A stretch of 64,000 nucleotides of DNA. Source: Cardinalis cardinalis (Eukaryota > Chordata > Aves > Passeriformes > Cardinalidae). Positions 24,740 to 36,500 of the stretch are shown one piece after another. Below the pieces are notes generated by a model, which ran no database searches, had not been told where the DNA came from, and worked only from the letters and a program-made list of their open reading frames with translations. The stretch spans positions 1,060,363-1,124,362 of the forward strand of contig JACDOX010000171.1 of the NCBI GenBank assembly GCA_014549065.1, given 5' to 3'. The stretch's first letter is position 1; the number at the start of each line of letters is the position of its first letter. The position numbers and the translations under genes were made by a program.

Positions 24740-26354
24740 GCTCCCTCCCTGCNCTGGCTGGCAGCTCTTGGGCTGTCATCTTTCACCTTCCTCTTCGGAA
24801 ATGCCTGGAAAAAAAACCCTGGAGAGGAACTCCCATTAACAATTTTGTTGGTGGTGGTGGGGTTTTTTAAATTATTTTTATTTTTTTTGTTTTTAAATTA
24901 TTTAATCACATTCGGCGAGTGGTTAGTAGCCAGATCGCCCAGACTGCCTCTCCAAACAAATGAAACCAGATTTACTGGTACATTTTTCTTTTTTTGCTGC
25001 ATCTTCTTCATTTGATATGTACTTAGGTTAATTTTTTAAGAAAAGAAAAATCATAGATTTATTTATTTTCAAATTTTCCCTATTTGTTGGCAGTGCCTAT
25101 ACACCCCACACATGGATCTGTTTTCCTCTGTGCTGTGAAGACAAGCAATAGTGTAGCTTGGAAAGGTTTACAAGATAAAATGATGTCTGCTACATCTTAA
25201 CCTGAAATGAGCTTTCTGGGTCTGAAGCTTCTTTCTTCTGTTCATTTTTAGGGTGCTGGCTGCAGTGGGATCTCAAGCCCGTGTTTTACAGGAGCTACTG
25301 AATATACATCACAGCTCTGTATTGTTTCATGGGTCTCTTGATACATGAATTGCTGATTAAGACTTTTCAAATTGTTTAAAAGGGCTCTCAGTGCTGTGTT
25401 ATCTATTCATGTGACCTTTCTACTTGCAGGCAAAATATCTGTTATCTCCTTTTAAAAAAGCATCAATTACTCAGTTAGCATTTTTAAAAGAATTTTAATT
25501 TTTCAGCTGCAAAATTCTCCTTTAAGGATAGTCAGGAAATGGGTATCTAATCAGAGTGCTTGGGAAATGCCAGCATTCTATGGCTTATGGCCACCAAATG
25601 GGTTCTGTAGGAATCACAAGTGTGGAATAGGCAGGTTTTGACTTTCAANCCTGGGAAGGACATTTGCAACAAGTTTTTTTTTCTGAGAGGTCTCAGTGAT
25701 CTTTGAGAGGTGACCACTGATGTAAGCAAATAGAAATTCAGTGTTGCTTGGGGATGCTAAATGAAAATAGGTTATTANACAGGTTTTACTGGAAACAATT
25801 TATGAATAATTATCTCCTGAATAATCAGAAACATTAAANTGAAAAGAATAGATATGTCATTAAAAAAAGAGAGAGGGGATCAAAAGGGATCTGGAATTAG
25901 CATTCCTCATTATTTTAATGCCAGAACATGCTTCTGTATTATTAATAGATGTTAAAGCTGCTGCAGATTTTTCTGACTGCATTTCTACAGCTTGAAGAAT
26001 ATAATCATCCTAGGGCTGAATATCCCTTTCTTAACAATGGCACCTGTTTTACCTTCCTTAGTTTGTCTCTGAGAACAAAAAAGGTCCTGTAAGGTCACCT
26101 TTGACTCAATCTATAACCAGGGCATTTTTCTGTAGTTTATTCATCACAGTCCAGGCAGACAAGCGCTGAAATCTTTTGAAAATGGAATAGTCAGATGATA
26201 TTTCTCCCTCTCTTTAAGCATTTCACAGTAGAGCATTTTATTTCTTACCTCTTTTAATGGTATTTCCTTCCAAATGCATTTTTCTCCCTATGTAACATGT
26301 CATTAAACTACAGAGCATTTTAGCCTGGACTTTCCCCAAGTGTTATGGCCTATT
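24740..26354. other. Intergenic, no recognised gene
   Basis: It starts with a T-rich low-complexity stretch near 24845-24900, then a unique block 24900-25010 with several CpGs that may belong to the regulatory region upstream. The rest is A/T-rich unique sequence without supportable features. Confidence 0.5.
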
Positions 26355-26460
26355 CCCAGCCAGCCCTGTGAAGCAGACTATTATTCCTCATAGCAGGGTT
26401 TAAAAATAATTGCCCAGCTCCCTTTAGAAAAAGGCAGTTAGATAATGATTTAGTCCAAAA
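26355..26460 (-). repeat. Probable ancient MIR-like SINE fragment, reverse orientation
   Basis: CCCTGTGAAGCAGACTATTA, TTCCTCAT and, further on, AATTGCCCAG followed by GGCAGTTAG appear in the order expected for the reverse complement of the MIR core (the GAGGTAGGTATTATTATCCC and ACTTGCCCA portions of the consensus). The match is diverged and shorter than the copy at 6528. Confidence 0.5.
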
Positions 26461-29400
26461 GTGTATTTATCTGTTTCAGAGCTGAGTAATGATCAAGCTC
26501 TATTTGCCTATCAGGTCACCACTGCGAGTGTGATTATTTCTGTGTGTTGGAGGGACTGGAGCACCCAGGGGTGCTGCCCTGGGGGTGCCCATGCCCAGCA
26601 CTGCCCTGGCACAGGTGAGCCCTGCTCTGGGATGCCCAAGCTGGAGGTTCAGGGGGTGCTTGAGCAGCAGGGCTGAGGGATGGGTGCAGCCCCTGATGCA
26701 CATGAGAGGTAATGCCTTGTGGAGTGCTTTTGGGAAGGGGCCCTCCTGGAGGTGCACTTCTGAAAACCTTGCAAAAGAATGATGAAAATGTTGGGGAGAG
26801 CAGCACTCAGCTGTGTGAATGCTGCTGGGGTTTTTCTGGGTTGCTGTTTAACAGCTCTATTTTATTTGAAAGGCATGCCAGCAGTTTGGATCTGATGTAA
26901 AGTCCATTGAAGATGAAGGGAAGGCTAATGTTGCATTGAGTGAGCTTTGCTAATGGTTATTTTAGAAGACTTTTCTCTTGGTTTATAAATTAATTCTCTT
27001 GGTCCTCTTTTTAATTGGTGAGACAGAAATTCGATGGGCTGAGTGGCACTAAATCATTCAGAAGATATTTAAAATCTGTGTTTTCATGGAGAGCTGGGAG
27101 ATACTATCCTTTCCTAGTGCACTGAGCTGATCTTGGAAAATTAACAGAAAAAATTGTAATAAGAGGACATAACCAGGCAGCCACAGTTGAGAGCAGGTTG
27201 TTTTACTTACTTGCCTTGTGATTCTGTGGTAGAAATATGGGATCAGGTAATAAAACCAGAACACACTCCCACTTAAATGAATGGAGCCATTCATTTCAAG
27301 GACAGCTTCAGGGTTTTTAAGCTAGCAATGTAACTGACTGAATTCCCTACAGGCAGATGAACCNGTGAAGGAAAAATGTACAGAATAAGGTTTTCAGGTT
27401 ACAAGCTTTAGTCTGTTGATTTGGTATGTTTGTTTTGTTTTGAGTTTTTTCCATTTCTCCTTAAATGCTGAGGGCTAATTACTCTGGGGGGGTGGGGAGG
27501 TGATGGAGAGGGTAGAGCTGGGTTTCTTAGAGAGGATGGTCTTTGTGGCTAGAGCTCTGCAATTCTGAAATTAACCTATATCCAGTAAAATGTAGACTGC
27601 CTTTTTCTAGGTGTGTGGTTGATCCAACAAGAAACTTCTGTGAGACCAAAGGTCTTTAAATAGAACCAGTGAAACAATATTATTACACTTTAATATAATA
27701 ATATTTTAGGGAAACAATAATGAGCTGATTTCTCTGCTGGAGGCAGGTCATAAAGATAAGGGTTTCTGGAGCACTTCACTTCCAAGTGCTGCTTTGTGAA
27801 CAATAGCATCTGTGATGCTGAAGGCAGATACAGAGGGCTCTTAACTTCTGCTATTTCTGCAGGGGGCTGGTCTTGACTGTGGGAAGACTCCCACTAAAGA
27901 CGAGAAGAGGCTTCACGTGACCCTTTCCCCATTCAGGATAATGGTGTTTTTCTCAACAGGTTTTGAAAGGAGGGGAGAACACGCTGTCAAAATAGACCAT
28001 TGCAGGAAAATAAAGGCATTTCAGATAAGCACATCTGAAGGATGTGACTCTCCTGTGGGAAAGTCAATAGCAGTACAGAAACATGGCATTATCCTTTGCA
28101 AGCCCAAAATGCAAGCAGTGCATCATCCTCCACACCCTTTAGGACCTCACTTAAATTTGCTTTTGTTCGTGGTTGTGGGGAGTGGTGGATAAGTGGATAC
28201 TACTTCACATTTTTGTCTGAGTCACTTGGTCTGTCCCCTTCAACAAGGGAGAGCAGAGGGAGTTGGCAGGGTTTTTTTGGATCATCTAGAATGTGAATCA
28301 GGGGGAAGGCATGCCACTTCTTCCTGGAGGAAAGGANAAATTATCTCGTGCAGTGGAAGCAGAGAACAGGAGGTATCAGATGGGCTCTCTCCTGCTATTA
28401 GATATCACTGCTGCTTCACCAGGCAAGGGAGACACTTGGAGGCTCAGCAATATTCATTTTTTTCTCCTCCCACATGATGAACTCTCAGTGTTCCTAGCTC
28501 TGGTTATCTCATGTGTTCACTTTGTCCTTGAGGAAGGGGTAGAAGGGGTCCCTTCACCAAGAAGGGGATTGTGAGGGATATCAGCCCTGCCTAACGTGTC
28601 ACAGGTCTGTTCCAGGACTTAGCAAAGGCTTTCCTCCCACTGGTGCTGCCTGCCCTTCCCTTTGGAGAGCTGTCTCCCATGCTTGTGGGCTGCATGATCT
28701 GGTGTGGACTTGTGGCATCTTTGCAATTTCCTAGGAAATTCAATTTGGACTTTGGCAACTGCTTGGCTTTTTACATGAAGCTGGAAAAATTGTGGTTTTT
28801 TTCCTCTCTTCTGGGCACATTTCATTGTGTCTGTGATCCCTCTTTACTGAGGACCCTAGAGAGGTATCATTACTAAAATGAGTGAGAACATGGGGAAAGG
28901 GGTGGTTTCACTTTTGACTCTATTTCTAAGTGAGTTTAAACATGCTCATTTTGTACCTCCAGGCATTATGGAAGAGCAGTGATCNCACCCAAAACTGAGA
29001 TAGAGGTGACATTCCTGGAACCAGAAGAATGGGAGAGCAGTTGCAAGGGCAAGGAGCTCAGCCTCCAGCTTCAGCCAGAGTCACTTATGTCTAAGTCAGG
29101 CCTGATAAAGGTTCAATATGTTTTTGAAGCCATCCAGTGTTGGTGTCACTCCACCTTTCTTAGCAGCCTGTCCCCAAGTTTTCCCATCCTTATGTCTATA
29201 AAATTTATTTCTATAATATCTAATGTTGTTTCTGCAGCATGAGCCCATTTCTCTTTGTTTTATCTGCTGCACANGTGGTGGAAAGATGCTCCCCTTCCTT
29301 TTGGAAACATAAAAATTGTATGTACTTATTCATATCAGTTTCTTCTCATTAACCTCCCTGTTCTCAGCCTTTTTTATGTCCCTCCTTTCATTTTCCTTTG

Positions 29401-29490
29401 TCTCTTGAAAACTAAAATCCTCTTTTCATCAAAAAGCAAAACCAACTGGAGGAAAGAACCCTCTGAATGCCAGATGAGTTTTGCAAGCCT
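26461..29490. other. Intergenic, no recognised gene
   Basis: Unique sequence with a G-run cluster near 27485-27510. Overlapping short ORFs (for example around 26500-26900 and 27917-28574) have no recognisable domains. No RNA gene or transposon identified. Confidence 0.5.
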
Positions 29491-29503
29491 CCGCGCGGCG
29501 TCG
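29491..29503. promoter_or_regulatory. Very dense CpG patch beside an ancient SINE tail
   Basis: CCGCGCGGCGTCG contains five CpGs in 13 bases (29492, 29494, 29496, 29499, 29502), in a region nearly devoid of CpG. It directly precedes the MIR/L2-like tail. Persistence of CpGs suggests low germline methylation or selection; this is inference. Confidence 0.35.
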
Positions 29504-29507
29504 CAGC

Positions 29508-29645
29508 CCTTTGTCTGTCTCCTCTGTTTAGACAGCAAGCTCTTCAGAGGAGGGGCTCCTTTCCTGTGTTTGTACAAGTGCTTAGCAGGCTGAGGCCCTG
29601 ACAGAGCTGGGCTCCTTGGGGGCTATCACAGTGCACAATAATAAT
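29508..29645 (+). repeat. Ancient MIR/L2-type SINE 3' tail
   Basis: The sequence follows the common sauropsid repeat order: TTTGTCTGTCT, TTTAGACAGCAAGCTCTTCA, a GAGGGGCTCC block, TGTGTTTGTACAAGTGCTTA, GCAGGCTGAGGCCCTGA, TGGGGGCTATCACAGTGCAC and a final AATAATAATG. This reproduces the consensus tail (TTTAGACTGTAAGCTC... TTTGTACAGCGCCTAGCACA ... GGGGCCCTGA ... AATAATAATA) over nearly 140 bases. Family naming is from memory and varies between libraries. Preservation is unusually good for such an old element. Confidence 0.75.
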
Positions 29646-30639
29646 GAACCATATGTTGGGTTAGCCAGGAAAATGCTCAGGCAGTAGGCAGATTTTTCCC
29701 TTAATGAACCAGGTATTGCTGAGACAATGCAGACCATTTCCCCTTCTATCCCACTAATAATACATTTCACTTCTGGAGGAAGTAGTCCTAGGGATGGTGA
29801 CGTGTTTGAAGCTTTTTGGGTCTTATTGTTAGTCTCTAAATGTCTACAGTATATTTAGAAGAATGTTTCTGGAGTATTTTGCAAAGCAGGCATTCAGGAG
29901 TTATCTGTCATACCCCTCATGGGGCAGCAGTTGTGGTGTGGGGACAGCCCTGCTCTCAAACCTGGCCAAAGTGGTGAAATATCTTGACTTGGGCTCAGCA
30001 TCCTGCCAAGCTTTATTGCATTTTGGATTACTTTGGTTTGGCTCACTGGCTGAGCAAGTTTTTGTCAGTCTGTGAAGAGCTGCAGAGGTCCACAGGGTGA
30101 TCAGCCTACTTCATGTAGGGAGCAGCCTTGCGGTGATCAGCCTATTTTAGAGGGATCTGTCAGGTGTCAGCAGAATTGCTTGGTTTTGCAACTAGATGGG
30201 AACTCTGATTTTTAAAAGTTTTTTTCCTTTCAGATCTGGAGGGATGTTATCACCATATTTTGTTTCACTCTTCCCAGTTCTGTCTTATCATCAAAATATT
30301 TTCAGCAAAGTTTTAGGTGTGTAACAACACTTAGAGATGTTGACACCGAGNAGAAGCATTTAGACTTTTATTTTTTTGGGAAGAAAAAACTTGAAATTTT
30401 AATTTCATAAATGTTTTTCAAATTGTCCTGAGTTAAAAGTAAAAGGGATACAAGGTCATGTTTAAAAAGGTCATGCTTGAAAGTATTGGAAAGGATACCA
30501 AGATGGTGCCTTAAGTTTTAGCTCATATTTTTCAGATTTTGTACTGCATTACTATATAATTCTGAAAGAGTGTTAGCAAGTCCACTTCACAGTTTAGTCA
30601 GACAAAACAATCCTTTTTCAGCCTGAGAACTGAGGTCCT
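29646..30639. other. Intergenic, no recognised gene
   Basis: Unique sequence. A 13-base word, GGTGATCAGCCTA, occurs at 30096 and 30132, a small local duplication with a 36-base offset. Nothing else can be supported. Confidence 0.5.
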
Positions 30640-30922
30640 CATGGCAGCTTCAGGCCCAAAAAATGTACAACCAACCGCAAATTGTGGGGAGCAAACTGGG
30701 AGGATGGGACTTCATTNCCTGAAGCTGTAACTGGACAATTAACCCCAATATGTAAATGAACCAAAACTTACAAAAGTGTGAAAATGTGTGACCTGTCATC
30801 CATCTTGGGTGTATCCTTGGCCAGGCTCTTGCACTGCCCAAGGTGTATCCTTGGAAGGCCTTTTTAATAAATACCTNCTTTACTTCTTTACTCTGTCTAG
30901 CCTCTGTTCTAGGTAGCCTCTC
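30640..30922 (+). mobile_element. Solo LTR of an avian endogenous retrovirus (ERVL-like)
   Basis: The stretch has the organisation of an LTR: a U3-like part, a TATA-like TTACAAAAG at 30768-30776, an AATAAA at 30866-30871 and a T-rich R/U5 end reading CTCTGTCTAGCCTCTGTTCT and a closing GTAGCCTCTCA. The wording (CTGAAGCTGTAACTGGACAA, ACCTGTCATCCATCTTGGG, GGTGTATCCTTGG twice) is familiar from avian ERVL-type LTRs. No gag, pol or env sequence flanks it, so it is a solo LTR left by recombination. Exact ends are uncertain; CTCATGGCA occurs at both sides (30638-30646 and 30920-30928) and could mark or overlap the insertion boundaries. Family naming is from memory. Confidence 0.75.
30866..30871 (+). 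terminator. Poly(A) signal inside the solo LTR
   Basis: AATAAA placed about 50 bases before the LTR 3' end, as expected for the R region of a retroviral LTR. It supports the plus orientation of the element. Confidence 0.6.
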
Positions 30923-31219
30923 ATGGCATTAAAGATGATCCAGCTTTGAGCCAGAGGCCTTGTAGAACACTTGGAGTTCCTCACTAGCTCAGGGTGAGCC
31001 TGGCAAGCTGATGGTTGATGCTGATGTGTCACCACAGCCACCCTGCCCTGGTGTGGCTCTGCTGGGACCGGGGTGCGGAGCTGCTGGAGCTGCCTGAGGC
31101 TGCCCCTCTCTGCTGCCAGAGCTCNGCTCAGCAGGAATCACTGGGAATGGGGGGAGGGAAATCGAGGATTTGCTGCTTGGTAAATCCTCCCACTTCCCTC
31201 CTCCCAGTGGAGGCATTTG

Positions 31220-31570
31220 TGATAATCATGGAGAGCGCTAGCACTTGAGCAGCAATAACGGGCTCGGCGCCGTAATTGCCGCGTGCCCAGGGGAAGCACA
31301 GCGCTGCTCTCCTCTCATCATTGTCCTCGGTGCTGGGTGATGCCTCTTTCTGTCAGCTAAACATTGCTCCTTATCATCATCTTGATTTCCCTCACCAAGC
31401 AACACATGGGGTTATTTTTAGGTGGGAGAAAGGACGTGCAGGGTGCCGTGAGATGCTGGGGCNGATATTTATGAGTAAATTCAAGCAGACCATGATCTGC
31501 ACGGTCCTGCAAAGTGCAGGTCTGTTTGAATCGAGAGAACTATTTTAGTAAATTTATTGTTGCCTTTGAT
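31220..31570. promoter_or_regulatory. CpG-containing candidate conserved enhancer
   Basis: Eight CpGs fall between 31236 and 31303, including CGGCGCCG and CCGCG around a TAATTG homeodomain-type core at 31273-31278, in a CpG-poor desert. The following bases up to 31570 are unique and non-repetitive with further A/T-rich factor-like words. No coding frame is convincing. The whole block reads like a vertebrate conserved non-coding element, but conservation must be tested by alignment. Confidence 0.35.
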
Positions 31571-33522
31571 ACGCTTTTTATATGTTCTTGTCAGAAGCTG
31601 AATTAAAAAAAAAGTGCTGCAGTTCAGTGTTAGGCTGTAAAAACAAAAATCTGGCAGAGAAAGACCTGTCATCATAACTTTCATCGTGTTTCAAATCCTT
31701 ACTTTGCCACATCTGCTCATTACATGAGACGGGCAAGGATTCAGAGCAGCTGAGCTTTGAGAAATTCAGTTACAGAAGGTAACAACTGATTAAAAGGTCA
31801 GGAGATGGCTTCAAAAATATTCCTATGGCCTCTTAGCTTCATGAATTTCATAAGTGGGCTGCTGGTAGACCGCATTGCTGCATGTGTTTAGAGACAGATT
31901 AGGCTGAGGAATGAATTAGAGTGAGGTGTAAAATAACTGAAATGTAAGCTGTGCAGCAAATGTACTTTTAAAAATGGTTGGTGTTTTTGTAGAAAAAAGA
32001 TCATGACCATTTTGGGAGCACAGTGGGTGAGATCAAGCATGGAAGGGTAAAGTTAATGGTGCTGTGGTTATTAATCTCAGCTGAGGACCTTGCCTGTGGG
32101 CTTTAACTCTGTTACTTGGTCAAGAGATGCCATTGTTGTTATTATGTTTAAGAGAAGCTATGGATTTTCAGTCANAATGATCTTTGCTTTTGTTTTTCTT
32201 ATTATTCTCTTTCCAGCTGAAATACAGTCTTGCTGCAAAGGCACTATTGGGCTGCATCTCCCCTCTGCTGCAAGTGGCCTCTGGAGGCAGCAGGGCAGCC
32301 CCCGAGGAGGTGGATGGGTTCCCCCTGTGCAGTTGTGCTCCCTCTGGATGCTGCTCCCAGGGGCAGCAGGGCAAGCAAAGGGCTCCCTCCCTCCCTTCTG
32401 CTGCTCTGCCTGATCAGCCTTCCCTGCTGCTGGAGGCTTGCAAAGTCCCTGCAAAGATTCTGAGATTAGAAGAATGTTAATTTTAGTTTGATGTATAATT
32501 TTCTCTCTTAAAGAGGTTTTAAGCAAAAGAAAAGAGGTAACATAATCCAAAGAAGCCAGAAGGTGGTGATTAAAAAAAAAGTCTCAAGCGTTGTGCTATT
32601 GGCTAGTTACCATAACAAAGGAAACAAGGTGCTGGTTGTGTATTTGTCTGGTCAGATGATATCATAGGCTTTGTAGCTTGTGCACAGAGGCAAAAGGCTT
32701 TCTTCAAGGCAGTTTGCTGGCTGGATTTTAAGGTCTTTAGCCTGAGTTACCTGGACAAGTAACTTCACAGCTGGATGGTGTCAAGGCCACTTACAGCCCT
32801 CCCGTGGCTGTCGGGTTTTAAGTGGCGCTGTACATAGTCCTGTGTTGCAGTTGCAGTATCCCCTAATAGATAATATTTTAAAATGTACAAAGATACATTT
32901 GGTATAAATATAGCTCCCAGCATGAGGCACTGAATAAAACATTTCTCTTCACTCATCNGGGAGGATCATGCATAACTTACTCTTGGATCTGCTTCATCAT
33001 TCAGGCGTTGGAGAGTCACCCCTAATTTGTGAAAACATATGGCTTATTCCATCCTTCCACACTGAGAATTCATTGGAGGCATGCTTGCCTGCAGTCTTGT
33101 GTTCACCATCTGGATCAACCTTCTGCAAGTCGAGGTAATTGGGAGTTACGGCGAGGGGGAGCAGGGAAGTGAGTTCCTCCTCCTCTGCTAAAACAGGAGG
33201 GCATCTCTTCTGAATCTTGGCTTCATTACTGCCTGATAGACTGAATCTCAGCAAAAAAAATCATGGACCAGGCAAATAGCCAGGTTACTGAAAACACATT
33301 TTAGCCAATAACTGTGAACTAACAAATAATTTAACTTTTTTTAGATTACATCTTGATTAACTTCCTAGCAACAGTGAGTGAGGGAAAACTTGCTATGGAT
33401 CCAGTAAGAAACTGTTTGGCAGGTCACAGATCTATTGCCTGTCATCCATCATACCTCTGGGTTAATGGAAGCTTTGAACTCCCATTGCTTCTGCTCATAT
33501 TTGATGAAACAGGCAAATCTTA

Positions 33523-33564
33523 GACTACATATGCCACAGTTAGGACTACATATGCCACAGTTAG
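33523..33564 (+). repeat. Perfect two-copy tandem duplication, 21-bp unit
   Basis: GACTACATATGCCACAGTTA plus G occurs at 33523-33543 and again at 33544-33564 without a mismatch, which suggests a recent slippage or duplication event. Confidence 0.9.
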
Positions 33565-36500
33565 GCAGGAGTCTTTCTTGGAAAAGCAGTGTGTGGCTTG
33601 TTCAGGTTTTCCCACTTGTTCTAATGCTGGACACACAGTTCTCTCTTCTGGAGGGAGCCTTGGCATGTGGTCAGANCCCTTCTGTGTGTTGCATTCCTAG
33701 AGCATCCCTCAGGCTGGGCAGCCCACAGAGACCTCTGATGGGAACTGTCATTGCAAACCACCAAGGTTTTGCTCAGTTTTACTGCAGTCCTTCAGCTGCC
33801 CCTGTGGAACTAGTAGCTCATTNTGGCTTGGAATGCAGAGTCTGAAATGCTCCGTTCTGCTCTGAGGTGCTTAGTAATTAATGCCAGTGCTTTCTCACTC
33901 TACCATGGACCTGACTGTGACCTGGTATATTCCCAAGCAGAGAAGAAAGTTATTATTGGCTTAAGTTGTCCTTATGCCATGGGAACTGTTTGCANGCTGT
34001 GTTAGTAGCAATGGTAAATGTTAAAGCATTTTTTTAGAAAACCAATTGCAGCAAATTTTATCCAACATGGTTGTACTGGTACAGAGCCTTTGTGATACAG
34101 TCTCTGTTTCTTTCAATAACAATAACTTCATCNAGTTTCTGAAAAAAGATTTCATTTAAGTTAGTCTGGATCAACAACAGGTACAGAACTATATGTCCAT
34201 CAAAATTGAAAACTAAAAAGATTTCTTATGATGTNGTAAGCCCCTAATGGTCCATTTATTGTTTGTGTGTACAGCACAGTCTGCAGTTAAAGTCATTTTC
34301 TGTGCCCAGCTTCTCCAACCTGCGTGGTTTTATCACCTGGAATTACCAGCAGCCCTTCTCATCTACTACTCAGGCAGCNGAACAGTGTTCATCCAAACTG
34401 TCTGCATGGGAGTGAGACTGGAGCTTGCCCACTGCTTGTGAATCCAGCCAGAATATTGAAGCAGGAAATGGGTNAAATGGTTTAGCAGGGCTAAACTGGG
34501 GCTGGGGCTTGCATGTGATTGCTTTCAGGTAGGTGAGTTCTTGGTTTTTGTGTTGGAAAGAGTTCTCTGTGGCCATGTNCACGTCATGAATTGTCAAGAT
34601 CAATCAAATAAAGGAAAGTGACAAATTTAACCCCACAAGTTTAAACCCCAAGAGTCTGTGTGGATGGAGCCTGTCCTGGAGGCCACTGCCGTGGGCTTGC
34701 TTTGAAGATGTTCTGCTGCATTTTTTGGGCAAGGTTTCACTACTGCTGCCTTAAGCTCCAGGCAGGTTTTGCTCCTTCAGGGCTGGCTTTCAGGTCCTTC
34801 TGGGTCTGGGAACATTGAACATACATGAAGCAATATATCACTTGTTTCAAAGTTGAGAGGGATATAAAAATATTCTGCACTGGCAATGCCTGTGAATAGC
34901 TTTCACAATTTCCTCTCCTCACCACCCCCTCGTACTCTGTCTCTGCTGTGCCTTGCTGCAGGAATGCTGAGCAGCCTCTCGCGTTGGCTGTGTCCTCCAG
35001 CGCCAGCAACTCCTTCACACCCCTCTGTGTCCCAGGGAATCACCCAGCACAGCCTGAGCTGCAGGCTGGCACAGGGAGAGGTGAGTGGAAATATTTGGTG
35101 CCTCAGGACAGTGAGATCTTTCTCACTGCCCTGAGGGTACTTGGTACATAGGCATGANTTCAGCCTGGGATCAGTTAAGGGTTTGTATGACAGGGCTGTG
35201 CCTGTCCTGGTCTACCCTCTTAATTTACTTCTCTCTTAATCACAGTGTTTGAAGTTATTAAACCAGATTAAAATGCAAACTAGCACCATAAGCAAGCAGA
35301 ATGTAATAGATGGTTTTCATGAAATAACATTAAAATAAAAGATAAATAATTTATGAATAAGTCTCTCATCAGCTTTGGATGGCCATAAACCAACACTAAT
35401 GAGCTACTGCCCAAACTTNAGGAATTAGTGCAGACAGGTTCTCCTCTCCAGGCCCCAAACCTGTCCTAAATGACAAGATGTTTCATATGCCTTTCTTAGA
35501 CCATCTTATCTTAGAATNTTTATGTGTGGCGTTTCAAAGTTTAAAATAGCTTCTTTCATGTGAATCTGAAGATTTACAAGGTACTGAAAATGTTCATTAT
35601 TTTGCAAATGTAAGTTTTTATTAATGAACAATTCTCACAAGCCACCTACATGCCTGGTTAGTCATACCCTTGGTTTATAGAGAATACATCAGGGCAACAA
35701 AGGGTCATGCAAAGGAGGAAGGAGGACTGACTCTGGCTTGGCTACAGCCCAGGTTACCAAACACACAGATTCTGGATTATTGGTATTTCTGAAAGCCTTT
35801 GGNACTAGCATTTTCAGTACTTGCAGANTACCTCTGAGACAGGCAGGTCATAGCAATTTAAAGTTGTTGGATTTTTTTNAACNTTTAATTGAGCTGTAAA
35901 TAAGCATCCTGTACATCCAACACAGAAATGAGACCAAATAGTTTTGATGAGCCTAATTAATATTATCTCTAAAATGGTATGGGTATATTCATAGATGTAA
36001 ATTTCATGGGATGAATAGCCTGAGAATACTCCAAGAATGCTTGGAGAAGCTTCTCTCTGTTGAGATTATCAAGTTTTTTCTCCATATGGATGGGTGTAAA
36101 TGGAGATTGATGGGAGGAGCTGTTATTGTAATGTACCCATTAGGATGGTTCCTTTGTTTCAGTACGTAGATGGCATTTTGAAGAAGATGTCAAGCTAGTT
36201 AAACAAAATGAGATGTNTACATGCTTTATGCTCTCTCATCAGCTTTTGCTCAGCTCCATGTAATTTTTCAGGAAGGGGTTAGTAGTTAGCAGGCATTACA
36301 GCACATATTGATGCTGAAGAAAATTTCAGTCTTCACCCACGTTTTGNATGGAAACAGCAATATCTGACAAAAATATGTTTAGTGAGAGGGGCAAGGAGAT
36401 GATAGGGTGTATTTGAAGGGTGTATTTCGGTTTGAAACCTTTGTTTTGGCTTTGTTTGTCAGCCAGTGGCACTGCTCTGGGGCACAGGAGGGAGGCTCCA

